Shown here one piece after another: positions 12,501 through 24,934 of a DNA stretch of 64,000 bases (its first letter is position 1; each line of letters begins with the position of its first letter). The translations under genes and the position numbers were made by a program. The stretch is from Litoditis marina. Its lineage: Eukaryota > Nematoda > Chromadorea > Rhabditida > Rhabditidae. The stretch spans positions 12,443,095 through 12,507,094 of the forward strand of contig OZ038439.1 of NCBI GenBank assembly GCA_964036275.1. Direction: 5' to 3'. The notes beneath the pieces are model-generated. The model did not search any database, was not told the origin of the DNA, and worked only from the letters and a program-made list of their open reading frames with translations.

Positions 12501-15154
12501 ATATCTGTCTCTAGTACTGTATTCTGACCGCCAGTTGTAAAGGGGTCTAGTACAACATTTATAAATTGCTTGAAGAAGGACGATTATGTGGACCAATCTC
12601 GTGACATCGGTCCTTTAAACTGCATGTGAAAAATGTTGCGTTGCGATTGCATCACATAATCGTCCTTCTTCAACTCAAAGGTAGGGAAAACATGCGTATC
12701 GATTGCTTGACGTGAAACGTCAAAATGGCCTATGTTATTCACGCCGACGTGGAACGTCCGCATAAAAAGTATGAAAATGGTCTTAGATGTGGCTAAGATG
12801 TTCAGTGCGATAAGTTGATCGGCTCCATGTTGTCTTGCGTACACGACCCGCGTTTAATTTGTGAATTGCTCCGGGGATAGAAGTGGATATTTGTAAATGA
12901 CATACACAGTGTTATCACAAAAAAAGGATTCAACGAAAAGGATTCAACGGATTCAACGAAAAGGATTCAACGAAATATACAATTTGGAACGATTCAGAAA
13001 GTTTTGGAAACGCGACGTTGCAAAAAAATGTGCTGTGTGTCGAGTGATAAAAACGTGGTTTGCGGTTGAATTAGAATCTCCAGAGTTTTTCTAAATGTTC
13101 TTCTAAATAACGATGTGTTCTGACAATATTTTTGATTGTTTGGGAGAGTGAGCAATTCGTACCGTTTACCGTTTCCAGTAGTTTCAATCCTGAGTCTGAT
13201 CTTTAACTTTCTTAAAAACATACCGGAACATCGTATTTCATGTCGAAGATATATGAACTTCCGTCGGAAACGTCATGCGGCTCCGGACCCGGTCCAAAAT
13301 ATTTTATTCCTGAAGATGATCATGTTGAACAACCGAATGAACAAGTCGAGTTTGATAATAAAAGCGAGCATCACCTTTTTTCAACATTGTACCTTAATCC
13401 CTCTGAGGTTGAGGAAGAGAATCAGAAAGAAGAAATAACCAAACAGCAAACCAGTTATCGAAAAACAGAACTGCCAGACTAGATCAGGCATTCGAGTCGC
13501 GGCGTTGTTTAAATGAATCGCTCCAAACAGGACCAAAAACCAAAGCTCTGGTTGGTAGAGGAATGTGTCCTGGTCAGCTCTTACGACTCTGCGGTTTTTA
13601 GTTTTGCCACTCAGCGTTCTAGCTTGAATGAGACGATAGATAAGGCAGGCGGCGTACCAAACCCTCGGAAAACTCATGAGATACCTCAGGAGCTATTTCT
13701 CACGAGTTTCTGATGATTATTTGTTATGCCACAACCTCGGAAGCTCACGGGTAGCTCATGAGGTATCTCATAAGAAACTCATATGAACTTCACATGAGGT
13801 TGGAGGGATTGCTACGCCGCCGGTCGAAACTACCGTATATGTATGTATGTAACCCCCCCCCCCTGCTCTAACCTACCCAATCTAGTGAGTTCGTCCTGAA
13901 TCCCATGTCCTCCAATCAGATAAACTTGTTTCTTGATGCCCGTCTGGTGCAGATTGTCAGCACATACGATGGCTGGGTTGACCAAAGAACTCTGGAGAGG
14001 CAATTTGTATCTCAAAATAACACCACTTGCGCAGAGAAAAAAATCTAGGTGATGTACCCCCCATAAGCAACGTGGCGTGAGCAAACTCGAAATGAAATAG
14101 GTTGGTTTTAGACCATTCCGTGGTATGAAATCAGTTAGCACTTTGACGTACGATTATGTATTATTGGATTAAGCTGTGATATAGTTCATTTCATTCCCAC
14201 CGAGACCCATTTTGCCATCATCATGCCAAGATTTTTGGATGAATATTTCTCAGAGCAGACATAAGTCTGCTGAGGTATTTTCTCATATACGTAGAGCAAA
14301 TAAAAAGGAGCCCTTAAAATCTTTGAAAGAGCATTCTACCTAGTGGGTGAAAACAAAATAACAACTCTATTTTCGGGCGCAATTGTACAAATTTCCCCTA
14401 TATTTACCTCCAGTTTCTTATCAAATCCCAACTTGGCGATCTTTGTGTGGAAGTTGTCTCTGGATTTGGTTGTATTGTTTGTAAGAACAATAACAGTTTT
14501 TTCCTTCTTCAGAAGGAAATCAATAAGACCAGGAGATCCAGGAATGACCTCTTCTCCCAACCACAACACACCTAAAATTACACATTATTTGCTGTGTCTG
14601 AAATAATATTTTACGTGTTCTTTTCGGACGATCAGGTTGTAGTTTTGGATGCGCTAATATGGTTCACGGGACTCTCACGTGTTTTCCGCCAGTGTAATGT
14701 CCAACTTGAACTTTGAATCTGAGCCCAACACATCATGCAGCAAATGTTCCGAATACGAGTTTAGAGTTATAGTGGTTCTTACAAGATTTTGCAGGTCCAA
14801 ACATACATGGAAGATGTACGATACACTGAGCTCATTACAGAGAACAGATCTTGAAAAAAATTCTCGTTCTCCGTACTATTTTGTAGGGACCGTAACCCGT
14901 CGCCAATAAGGTCATGTTTCGACAGGTTAAGACGTGGGACACAGTTTGAGAGAAGCGTGCTGGGGTACTCTTTCAATCGCTCAAAAACATTGCGACACCT
15001 CTGTTCAAGAATGTTCTGTAGTTTGTAGATTCGCGGGGTTATAACTTGAACTCCCAGAAACGTACCGTCGGCATCGAAAATGAAGGTGTCGATCTCGTTG
15101 AGGACTTTTGTAAACAATTCAGCTGTCAATTGTGGAACAAACGAGTTGGAGCCA
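9546..15154 (-). CDS. PGP-type HAD phosphatase (phosphoglycolate / p-nitrophenyl phosphatase family)
   Basis: Haloacid-dehalogenase-fold phosphatase, capped C2 type, expected to be cytosolic and to hydrolyse phosphoglycolate or similar phosphomonoesters. Exons on the minus strand: 15154-15066, 14571-14408, 13991-13877, 13309-13224, 11554-11389, 10993-10858, 9822-9546; every junction is phase-compatible. Motif I reads FIFDADGVLW (split over exons 1 and 2), motif II LTNNTTKSR, motif III lysine in GKPNTPAFEYI, motif IV GDRTNTDV (split over exons 6 and 7). Cap-side blocks GIKYFGPGPE, GAVVVGYEKHF and LFLATNEDE match the family. The listed exons give about 344 residues, close to the usual length. 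The first exon shown starts mid-codon, so an upstream ATG exon is missing from this annotation. The C-terminus carries an unusual repeated tail. Introns hold MITEs and SINE-like copies. Family assignment is firm; the substrate is inferred. Confidence 0.9.
11790..11885 (-). mobile_element. tRNA-derived SINE-like copy
   Basis: On the minus strand a box A-like TTAGCATAGTGGTTAGCAT is followed after a tRNA-like spacing by a box B-like CAGTTCAAATCTC. A related copy lies at about 62275-62350 (minus). It does not fold into a complete tRNA, so a SINE or tRNA pseudogene is inferred. Confidence 0.55.
11990..12175 (-). mobile_element. tRNA-derived SINE-like copy, second family
   Basis: On the minus strand TGGTCCGAGTGGTCGACTGG looks like a box A region and GCGTTCGATCCCA like box B. 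The 3' body (CGCATGAGCTGGTAA, then CTCACCCATGCCTA) is shared with a plus-strand copy at 31243-31440, which ends in a TTGTAATTGTA-type simple tail, and with a partial copy at 29135-29225. It lies in an intron of the HAD phosphatase gene. Confidence 0.6.
12573..12670. mobile_element. MITE, AAGGACGATTATGTGG family, copy 2
   Basis: Ends GAAGAAGGACGATTATGTGG and ACATAATCGTCCTTCTTC are inverted repeats. It lies in the third listed intron-rich part of the phosphatase gene (13223-11555). The flanks (TTGA/TCAA) resemble decayed TTAA. Confidence 0.7.
13648..13821. mobile_element. MITE, GGCGGCGTAGCAA family, copy 2
   Basis: It starts GGCGGCGTACCAAACC and ends GGGATTGCTACGCCGCC, with TCATGAG-rich interior. 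It lies in the intron between phosphatase exons 13991-13877 and 13309-13224, immediately beside a poly-C run at about 13851. Confidence 0.75.
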
Positions 15155-16173
15155 CTGCAAAATTATGCTTTATCGACTCGATTGTATACTCTACTTTTTT
15201 CAGCAAGTTCAATTTCGAAAAAAACAACTTTACATCACACTTTTAATCTGGATAGAAGTTTTATGTTTCTAATATGCTTTTTACGCACTTTCTTTTCTCT
15301 AGCTTGGAAGATTTCCAAGCTTTCTTAGAGTTTTTCTCAGATTCTAATCATGTGAAATCTGATGCACAACTGTAGTTTGACTGATTGTTTGGAGTTCGTG
15401 CTGCGCGCAACATGCCCGCGTACATGATTCCTCCCGTCACTTCGAACCTTCACCCTATTCCCGGAAATACGTGTGTGACACCTAACATTAGAACTATGTA
15501 CTCTGCTTAACAATCAGTCTTTTCCACTTATCGACCACTTTCTTTGATTACATTTAAAAAAAAGTACGATCGTGCTGTAGCCAGGAAGAAATTGTCCAAT
15601 CAAGTAAGTATGTTTTTCTGTGAATGCTGAACCGAGCAGTCCACTCAATCCGGGGAATTAACAGATCTTCTATCCGCTTACCACCCGTGATCCCTACAAC
15701 CCAGTCATGCTAAAAAAGAATTCAGTGGTATAAGCGTCTTATAAAGAGCTTAGACATCGATTCTACATTCACAATTATTCAAAGTGGCCGTTAAGACAGG
15801 ATTGTTCGAATTGGAATTGTTACCTTTGCTGCCCCCCTAGTTTTGGGGTTGCAGGAAATTTTCGTTGTAGAAGAAGATTTGTTTTTGAACCGAAGGGACG
15901 GGCAGTTGTTGTGTCTGAAACTTCCGAAAATTTAATAAGCTAAAACAAAAAGAAGCTCAAGTTGTCAATCACTTCTACAATTACGAAATACTTGGAATAG
16001 AGCCGGCGGTACGCTTTGACACCACACCATAATTTTATTGAAACTCTGAGAATGAACAAGTTTGTTTGTGAAAAGTTATAGTCGGAACACCGTGATGACT
16101 GACGTGGTGGTTAACGTTACAGTCGGCCAAAAACAAGTTGCGTTTAGGTCCCAGAAGCACACACTTCACAAAG

Positions 16174-17384
16174 TTAATTCCTAGTCTCAGCAAGATTCGC
16201 AGCATTACCTTCTTCTAAATGGCGGCAAGTGATTGTATCCGAGACGTCGATTCCAGAAGTGGCGAACGGAACGGCATCAATCAAGACGACGTCTACAGGA
16301 ATGTCCACAACAATCTGGAAGTCCGAAACATGAATGAGTGAAATGAATGTGGGTACTGCCATGTTCATTTATTGGTCAATTTACATTGAATTGAAGAAAC
16401 CTGTTTAAGGTCGTTTTGGAGTTATGGGTGATATCAGAATCAACCAAGTCGTCAACACGGAATGACAATGATCATTGAAGTTTCACCCGAATTAGATAAG
16501 ACTACATGTGGAGTTCAGAGCGCGACTTTAAGTACGACTAAATGGTTATTTGTTCAGCACAGCAGTGCTGTTTTTGGATTCCGGGTTTCCTTTTAACAAT
16601 GAAAATATTTCGAAAAGCTTGCCATATTTCTTGTCTGTGTCTTGTACAGATTTCTGTGTTAGTCATTTGTACAAGAAAATGAACTTTTCCGATAATTATG
16701 TCAAGTCGAGTACATTTCCGTCGAGGTATCGTTCCCATAGCAAAAAAAGTTAACTTTTTCGATAATTATGTCGAGTCGACTACATTTTCGTCGAGGTACC
16801 GTTTCCATAAAACATTTATCCAACCGAATAATACATAAATAGCCCAGGCTTCAAACGTATTCTAGTTTGTTGACACATTTTATACTGAACTTTATTTTCT
16901 AGTTCAATTTTCAACTGTTTCTGAATAGTAAGATAATCACCTCGTCGGCGGCAAAGTCACCGCTGAGTTTCAACTGCAGCTCAAAAGCCAGCTGATGCTT
17001 TCGTTCGCATCCGTCCGTTCTCGACCACAACCTTGAACAAAAATATAGGACCCACAATCAATTCAACTAGAATTTTTCTAAACTTATTAGTATTTTCATG
17101 GTATTCACATCGTCGCGCATAAATACGTGGTAGGAAGTTTTTAACATTTTGTTGTTCGGGTTCTCTGAGTACGTATGGTAGAAAATTGCGACCTCTCTAA
17201 ACCTTTGTGTTCTCAAACATATTCACTCTGCTCAACGAATAACGCATAATCCGAAGAGTGCCGAGATGTTATAGCATACGTTCACGCACATACTTACGAA
17301 AAAGTTAATTGCAACCCACTCTAGCTGTTCGGCGTCGTACGATTCAGCAGCAGTCAAATATCCGGAAATCGTCAACGTTTTACC
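16174..17384 (-). CDS. Unassigned small gene, possibly distant galectin-like
   Basis: Three minus-strand exons can be argued: 17384-17298 (phase 0 at both ends; acceptor TTGCAG, donor GTAAGT), a middle exon ending at 16941 (donor GTGATT) and 16314-16174 (acceptor TTCCAG, ends in TAA). For the middle exon the obvious acceptor at 17033/17032 gives a frame conflict, and an acceptor about 37 bases downstream (ACGAAAG) restores it, so that junction is uncertain. Segments such as LTISGYLTAAESYD, EWVAINFF and GIDVSDTITC resemble in spacing the strands of the galectin-like genes downstream, but identity is low. No start exon was found: a methionine-led stretch at about 18250-18190 is too weak. It may be a real gene or a decayed relative. 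Confidence 0.4.
16681..16809. repeat. Tandem duplication, about 65 bp
   Basis: Two adjacent copies of a unit containing CGATAATTATGTC and CGTCGAGGTA, at about 16681-16742 and 16751-16809, within an intron of the unassigned minus-strand gene. Confidence 0.75.
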
Positions 17385-20300
17385 CTGCAACGTTCGATTT
17401 TCATTTCACCAACATTACCTTATTACACAATTGGGTGGATATTGGCGTTTTAGAAGCAGTTTATTCGAAACGTTGTAGCTATTGGTAGTTGGTCTCTGTG
17501 TATGGTCGATAGCTGATCCATTCACGTCGCATGGGTGGGCAATAAACTTCTGAGCACTTCTGTCAACAGCATCCGTTTGTCTACTTTCATATCACTTCAA
17601 CTCTGAGAAGAGAAACATAACCCAGGATGTTTGTCAATCCAAATGATTTTGACCGCCTGTCACTTAGAATTAAGATGAGAACATAGCTTTTCCAGAATCA
17701 GTGAACACCGCATGTTGTTGTTTTTCCAATCTAAGACAGGGACACCTACTTTGCTGTGTTGCATTTTCTGCCTATCTACCCCCATCTCCAACGAGAGAAC
17801 ACTGCCGGCAGAGAGACGCAGACGGTTATTGGAAAGCGAGATGGCACCAGAAACATCGTTGCTGGTTTTCAGCTGAAAATGGTAGCTGGTTTCGGATCGG
17901 CTGGTGAAAGTTGATCATGTGCGCAAGTTCAGTAGTTTACGTGACAAATGATTTTTATCACACAAGATGTAAAACTTGGTCATTCATTGAGTTTTTTGTT
18001 GCTGTCAGAGCCATTTAGATTACGAAATACTGCTAATGAGACTACCAGTTCGAGAAAAAAGTACTTATGGAGTTTCTTTTCGTGAAAGCGTGCATACACG
18101 GTGTGTTTTCCTCATCTGGCTATTCTTAGTTCGGTATCGTTGGGTTTTGGTTGAAATCGTACAGTGAGATCAAACCACAACCAATACTCAGTCACTCTCT
18201 ATCCGAGTGGTTCCTTCAAACAGAAATTGTATAGCTCCAATCATTCCCATTGTGACCGCGGCAACGTGCCAACCAAATTTCCAGACAGCTTTTCAACATA
18301 TTAAAGTTTTCAAAACACCGCACGTTATCCCAAGCGGCTTTTAACCATATTGACAGTGCGAAGGTAATTATATTCACAAAACCAGTAGTTTCTGTTCATA
18401 AAACCTGTAATTTCTGAGGTGTATACTCACTGGGAGTTTCGTTGGCACCCTGCCAAGGTCTCAATGGGAATGACGTGAACTAACCAGGAAGCAATGAGAT
18501 TCAACATTTCATGGAATCTACTTCTCTCAGATAAGCCCAAGACAGGCGGACATTTTACGCATGACGAATTATTGAGATTCCGTGGGCGAACACCTAGTCG
18601 TTTACGATTGTTAATTCCGAATCCGGTTCAGAAACGAACTTGAAATAAACGGACGTAAACTTTGAGTTTGACTCGCAAATATTTCTAAACTTGAAACTCG
18701 AAAACAAAACGTGAATATGGTCGAGGATGTCAACAATTTTGGCATTCGATTCTAATTCCATAATTTTGAGACTTTTCGAGAAAAAAAATTCCACAAAGTC
18801 GACGTATAACAAATAGTCAAGGGAACGTTCGAGTGTATAGAGAGGCTCAGTAAGTATGATAGACTATGAACTGTTGGTCCATTTCACAGTCACGTCAAAC
18901 ATGACAAACACAGCAAAACTCAGAAACGTGCAATGACAAAGTGCACGATGCCCCATCAGAATGTTAGATTTACGTGACTCTCCAATTTACTCCAATGTGT
19001 GCTTTTTAAATTTGGTCCTCACCTTTGCGAGAATCGTGCGAGCGGAAAAATTGCGGATAATCAGTTTCTTTTTCGTGTTAGTGTTTCCGCTGTTGTTAAT
19101 TACAACAGTGCGAGTAGTTGATTGGGCGGATCTAAACTGTAATAAAGTTTCAAAAGCGGTATACGAATGGTGATTTCCGCCTTGCCAAAAAGTTGGGCAA
19201 AACAGAAAAAGCTTTCACTGACTACGGTTTTCCATCTGGTTCAATGCATTACGGTCAAAAGAGGCTACACGAGGTAGAAAACGTTGTATAGCCCTTTCCA
19301 TTCAATGTTAGTTACGGTCTTTCTCACAAAAATCCAAATAGAATACGAAAACCATGAACAAACCGAGCATTAGCCACCATCTTTCGTGAAGTCAGTGAGG
19401 GAAAATGAAATAAAATGAGAAACGCGTGAAACTTGTTTTCCGTACCCGAACCTGTACGTTTAGACTTGGTCAGTCAGAGACGGTTTCTAAGGTGAGGTAA
19501 GAATATGCAAATGAACTTTCTTCACTCTAACTCTATAACAGATTCGTCACGCTTATGCTCTCAAGAACATGTGTATATTGTATAGACTGTACATACTACG
19601 ATGACTCCCACAGTAGCCCGTCAAATCTTCCGACAACTGTTTTCTATACTGAACATTGGCTTTATGGAGAAACTCGCACATATATGATGTCAGAGGTCTG
19701 TAAACAGAAAAAAAAAGATCAAAAACTGTAACAAAACGTACCGTAAATACATCTCGTTGACATACTTTGTGTGATTTCGAACGTGTTTCGCACATTATGA
19801 CACAGAAACTCCCATCGTGACTCGGTAGAATGAATGAAGAATACAGAAGAAACTGAAATAGGAATAATAAAACAGTGAATAAATTCTAAAAAATACCAGG
19901 AGATAAGAGAATACGACCGTTAGCTGAGTCTACAATCGCTGCTGTAACGCTACTTACTGGGCAACTTACGATTTTCCAATCGGCAAGAGTACCTGAGTCG
20001 GTTCGGTAATCCCTAATCGGGCCTTACGGACCCGAACCGGGCTGTTTTACCGCGATGCGGCGTATTACTGGAAGATTAGCAACAGACAATGGCTCAGCGT
20101 ATAGCAACTAAGATGTGTACCACTCGGTATTAGAGTATATTGATAAAGGTACTAGGATAGAATAACAGAAAACAAAAGGTGGCAGATGTTAAGAAATGCT
20201 AGTAAAAGTTGAGTTACGGTATGGACTAGCTATGGTTCTTTAACTCCAATTAAACAAAAACTCAAATTGGGTAGAAACATTTTTTTTCCAGTTTTGTTTG

Positions 20301-20885
20301 TATTTTCTCTTTCTCGTAACTCTTCAGGGAAAGATCCCAGAGTGACTGAACAAAGATATAACACTCGGTGTTAGGATACAATAGCAGAACGAGAACAATT
20401 TTTGAAGACAGAATGTAAGTGGAAGTTGGGTTAAAACCACTATCAAGGGTTGTTCCGTGTCATTCCGTGTTTTTGTTTTTTCGAAACAGAAAACTGAGTG
20501 CCTGAAAATGGTCACGAATTAGGTATGACCACTAGAAATGTTGATAGGTACTAACATTTCGAGTTGCGGTGATTTTCGCCTTTCAAATAAATCCAAATAG
20601 GAAATTGTGATAGCTCTAACTGTGGTGCGTTTACAGACAGCTGCGAGATTGTTACGGTCCAATCCTGAATAACTGATAAACATGTTTTTCAACCATAGTT
20701 CGTCATGTTAATTGACAAGATAGTATTGACAGATGAACAAACAAACGAACATTTCTCTACATTCTCAACATTTGTTCATTCGTTTGGTTCCTGCCGCTCG
20801 CTCGTAGCAGCGACAAATACCGAAACAGATAGGCGAACGGAAACGAAGAGACCATCTTGTGCCGTGTGGAAAATTGGCTGGTCCC

Positions 20886-21098
20886 TGGTAGGGATGTTAA
20901 AGTCAAACTCGAACATTTTCGAGTCAAGTCGAACTCGAAACTCGAAAACTCGAAATTTTCCAAAACTCGAAAACTCGAAAACTCGAAAACTCGAAATTTT
21001 CCCAAACTCGAAAACTCGAAAACTCGAAAACTCCATTTTTCGCCAAACTCGAAAACTCGAAAACTCGAAATTTTGAACTCGATTAACAACCCTAGTCA
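20886..21098. repeat. Capped AACTCGAAA minisatellite
   Basis: A 9-bp unit AACTCGAAA is repeated many times with short interruptions such as TTTTCCAA. The array starts with TAGGGATGTTAAAG and ends with GATTAACAACCCTA, which are near inverted copies. The same caps enclose a different repeat 330 bp downstream. Confidence 0.8.
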
Positions 21099-21423
21099 GG
21101 GACATCAATCAATACGTATGTACTGTGTGCAGCTGGCCAATATAGTTTCGCATGATGTAGGTTAAGTTGATGAAGTCAACACATTCAACTAGACGGAGGT
21201 GATTTTCGAGCTCCTGAACTGAAATAAATCCCAAACACGTAAAAAAGTGTTTAGATTGGGAGGTGATAAGATACAAGGTTTTTTAGGCAGCAATGGCTAA
21301 GCAGGCTATATCATTGCGTACTATAATTTGAGCCGATGTGTGCATAATCTCGACTCTTGAGATGTGTGACCTGATTTGTACTAAAAGTGAGTGAGTATGT
21401 TACGTTATACGTGTACCAGCATT

Positions 21424-22160
21424 AGGGTTGTTAATCAACTCCAAAAATCAAGTCAATTCCAATTCCAATTCTTTTTCGTTTCTCAAAAACTACTCAATTC
21501 CAATCCCAATCCTTCTTCCATTTTCGAAAACCACTCAATTCCAATTCCAATTCTTTTGCAATTCTCAAAACCACTCAATTCCAATCCCAATCCTTCTTCC
21601 ATTTTCGAAAACCACTCAATTCCAATTCCAATTCTTTTGCAATTCTCAAAAACCACCCAATTCCAATCCCAATCCTTCTTCCATTTTCGAAAACCACTCA
21701 ATTCCAATTCCAATTCTTTTGCAATTCTCAAAATCACTCAATTCCAATTCCAATTCTTTCAGATTTTCAAAAACTGCTCAATTCCAATTCCAATTCTGAT
21801 CAATTCCTCGACATCTCAGATTTTCAATTACAATTCCATCGGAATTGATTAAATTCCATTTTTTCTCTTAAATAAATTCTGAATAAATTCTGGGAGATAA
21901 TAAAGTCAATTCCAATTCCAATTCCAGTTCTTCTGATATACTAGAGATTTTGAATTGCAATTCCAGAAATTTTTAGACATACAAAAGAATTGGAATTGCA
22001 ATTCCAACTATTTTCGACATACAAAAGAATTGGAATTGCAATTCCAACTATTTTCGACAGACAAAAAGAGTTGGAATTGCAATTCTTTTTAATGAGTATC
22101 TCAATTCTATCAATTCCAATTCCAATTCCAATTTCAATTCCAATTCTAACAACCCTAACC
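21424..22160. repeat. Capped AATTCC minisatellite with higher-order period
   Basis: A 6-bp AATTCC/GGAATT-type satellite. Between about 21500 and 21740 two different roughly 41-bp subunits alternate, giving an 82-bp higher-order period (TTCTTCCATTTTCG recurs near 21513, 21593 and 21676). The left cap is AGGGTTGTTAATC and the right cap CTAACAACCCTAA. The second half (21930-22150) shows a different organisation with GAATTGGAATTGCAATTCC palindromes. Confidence 0.8.
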
Positions 22161-23114
22161 AACATCAATACTCTGCCTTTATCATGGCAGAGTATTGATG
22201 TTTTGCGTTTTGACCTGTTTAACACTTTTCACGTGACTGTATGTTGGACTAGCAGTATACAAAGAGAGGTTTTTGATATAAGATGGGCAACCTTTGACTT
22301 GATATTTGACTCACAAAGTATTTTACCATGATCGAAATCAATCACGCACATAACTATGATTTTTTGAATGGCTCTCTGCAAATGATTCATCAGTTCTAGT
22401 CAAGCTTCAGTTGTCAAGATAGTTTAATGAACGAATCTAACCATCCGAACAAACTGAACATCCAAGTTAACTTATTTTTGGTGGAATAGTAATTTCAAAG
22501 GAGAATTAGTAAACGAAATACGACGTGTTAAGTACGCATAATCACTACAACTGTACCAAAAAATAAACAACACGTCGCAAAGCTATAGCTCATTTCAACA
22601 ACGTTAACAAAATACACACATGTAGTACAAAAACTCGAACGTTTGTTTATTACACTTTTCGATTAATGTACGCAATACTTTTGCAAGATATCGCAGTATT
22701 CTCTAGCGGATAGTTCGAACCCGGTGCCACAAACACCACACTAACTTCTAAGAACGCTTACAAGTTTCAAAGACTGTGAAACTATTTCAAAAATACAATG
22801 CAAGGTATCGATAGGACATGTTCTGACCCATTTCACTCGTTTCGCTTGAACGTGTGACTACAGCTGTATTTCGCCACCTTATTTTAGATTGCTCAGAAAT
22901 AAGATTTCGGTCTATTCCAGTGAAGCCGAGCGAACGATTCTGAGAATGATATTAGTGATTCCGTTCAAATTAAATCAAGTTTGTGCTCGAGATAAAAACT
23001 ATTTCACTGCTGCACGTGTCTGGTTTTGATGAGTTTTACACTTTCCAGGTTCCATTCAATGACTTGTAGACTACCGACATGTCACGTCACCGGCCCTTCA
23101 ACAATTAACTGAGT

Positions 23115-23222
23115 GTTTTTTTCCAGCGTTGCTGAGTGAACAGTTTTTGGAGTAATTGAAACCGGGCCGTTCAATTAGTGCCCTGAATGTTCCTAGCAAC
23201 TGTTTCCTATTTGGAACCACAA
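23115..23222 (+). promoter_or_regulatory. Conserved leader upstream of CW gene 1
   Basis: About 95 bp before the ATG lies TTTTTTCCAG followed by CGTTGCTG. The same block and the following roughly 85 bp recur in front of the second CW gene (31968-32062), including AGCAACTGTTT close to the ATG. The TTTTTTCCAG could be an acceptor for trans-splicing or for a 5'UTR intron. Conservation between paralogues may also just reflect recent duplication. Confidence 0.5.
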
Positions 23223-24630
23223 ATGCCAACGAAACTTCTCCTCCTCTCATCGGTTCTCTTTCTACTTTGTGTGATGTACGGGGTTCAACCGACCACTATT
23301 AACGTAAGTGATTTGAAAGAGATATGGGACCGAATTGGGCAAAGACATCGATTCGAGCTGAGTACGTATGCTAGAAGATCACGTCACTTTCATCTCATTT
23401 TGTGTCTCCTCGAACATACGCTATTTCTCTGCTGTCACATCCCACCGGGATGTAAGAGACAAGACTGAGTGAGGCAGAGCGAGAGACGCAGGATGAGATG
23501 AAGGTGCTGGGATCTTCCAGCATACGTACTCTGCTCTAAGTAATCTAGAATCAAACCATAGAAGTAATGTGTGTATAAGTATTAGCATTGATAACTTAAA
23601 GAATCCGTCCCGCTCTAATTTTGACTTATGAGTTAACAATCTGATCCTTTGGCAAATGAATAACCATTATCAAAAATTGATACTCTTATATCTCTATCTT
23701 GCTTCGTTTGCTCAGAAAAGCGGCTTACGTAATGACACCGATAGGGGAGTTGCGTACGGGGTATGCTCGCCTATAGAAGTACAAAATTATTTAAAAACTT
23801 ACAAAAATATTTTAAAACAAAAAAAATATTTTAAAACTCTGGACGTAAAGGAACCAAGTCAAGTTGCGTCACAGTGAAAATGTTCATGTCCTCTTTCTTA
23901 ACGCTGGTTGTTATGCAAATTTTACAAATTTTCAATATGAAAAATTTTGCATGGTCTATGCGAAGACATTGCAAAACTTTTTTGAGCTCTTTGAATTTTT
24001 CGTGAAACTGATATTATAGCGGAACGGTTTCTTTAAATTCACATTTTCGGACATTCAAGGTTGGTTGCCGGTCTGTTTTGATCAAAATATAGACCGTTCT
24101 GTATCAATTTATCACTTTTTCAAATTTGGTAACCTTGCATTCTCGCTGCTCACTAATATTTTCAGACGGGCTGGCAATACACATTGTCTTCGACGCCCAC
24201 AGAAGAACCCGCAGAGAATACAACTGTGATTTCTGTGAGTTATAGGAGCGACAAAACCATTCATGAAACACACATGTCATGCCCATAGTTCGACAATTTG
24301 CACTGAAAAAAGAATACTCGAACTTTGACACATGTCTATATTTCCAAAACTGTGTTGGCAAATCTGACGTAACCAGCGTTATAGACTATTCCTTTGAGTT
24401 CATAATTTGATAACGCATCGAGATCAAACTACAGATGTCCGTCAGGTTCAAACTACAACTATATATTGCAGCCGTTCGACTGCCTCAGCCGCTGTTGGGA
24501 CGATGGGAACTGTACCGCGTCGTTCTCTCTTCTAGAAGTCGACGGAGGCTACGACTGTAACCTGTACGACAGCAAAACTGCCAACGCGTGGAACATGCAC
24601 ATACCTTTCTATAGAAAAAACGGACAATAA
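23223..24630 (+). CDS. Secreted CW/PAN-like small protein, paralogue 1
   Basis: Three exons, 23223-23303, 24166-24234 and 24472-24630, all phase 0, giving 102 residues. The start is chosen at MPTK because the paralogue at 32063 starts there; an in-frame ATG at 23187 would add 12 residues. Exon 1 is a signal peptide (hydrophobic core LLLLSSVLFLLCVMYG). Exon 2 holds TGWQYTLS; exon 3 holds DCLSRCWDDGNCTASFSLL and YDCNLYD, the cysteine spacing of the nematode CW (PAN_3-like) domain. N-glycosylation sequons (NTT, NCT) fit secretion. Intron 1 carries a complete 172-bp MITE (23360-23531). It is the first gene of the plus-strand array; a galectin-like gene starts 505 bp downstream. Function is unknown; an extracellular binding or defence role is a guess. 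Confidence 0.8.
23360..23531. mobile_element. MITE, GAGTACGTATGCTAGAAGATC family, intronic copy
   Basis: A complete copy inside intron 1 of CW gene 1. The terminal inverted repeats GAGTACGTATGCTAGAAGAT and ATCTTCCAGCATACGTACTC are nearly perfect, and the size equals the copy at 7737-7907. The second CW gene has no copy at this place, so the insertion postdates the duplication or was lost there. Confidence 0.8.
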
Positions 24631-24934
24631 TTATCAATTTGAACCATTGTATTGAACGTGATGAAGTTATATATATATATATATATAATACGACTCATGG
24701 TGTATATTTGATTTTCTTGATTTGTTTTGGTTGATTGTGAAGATGTCGTCATTTTTGTTTGTTGATCCATACACAAACACACGTATTCGATTGATAAAAT
24801 TATTGATAAAGATACGAAAGTTCGAGAATAACGTGATCATCTTCAGTTAATTGCTATGTATGGGTAGAGATCACTCTCAAAAATGTGTTTTATGTATACT
24901 CAATCAAGGCGTTTATAACTAACCAATAACCCAA

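Larger units (their letters stand above)
17385..23114. other. Spacer without a recognised gene
   Basis: No exon chain is supportable here. The stretch holds a CACGTGA-family MITE (about 18880-19000), two capped minisatellite elements (20886-21098, 21424-22160) and otherwise unremarkable AT-rich DNA. Open frames across 20705-21165 and 21391-22331 are produced by the minisatellites. Confidence 0.55.

Noticed and set aside
13240..13482. Acidic plus-strand frame MSKIYELPSE...
   Set aside because: Its first part is antisense to a genuine phosphatase exon (13309-13224, GIKYFGPGPE); no independent support.
18180..18300. Signal-peptide exon for the 16-17-kb minus-strand gene
   Set aside because: The frame MGMIGAIQFLFEG is short, weakly hydrophobic and lacks a good donor.
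5325..22160. AGGGTTGTTA caps as interstitial telomere repeats
   Set aside because: The nematode telomere unit TTAGGC is not repeated; the cap occurs once per end in inverted orientation.
21424..22160. CRISPR-like array of regular repeats
   Set aside because: Units are simple satellite words without unique spacers, in a eukaryotic context.
20705..22331. Several overlapping open frames
   Set aside because: Generated by 6-bp and 9-bp tandem units; low complexity, no splice support.
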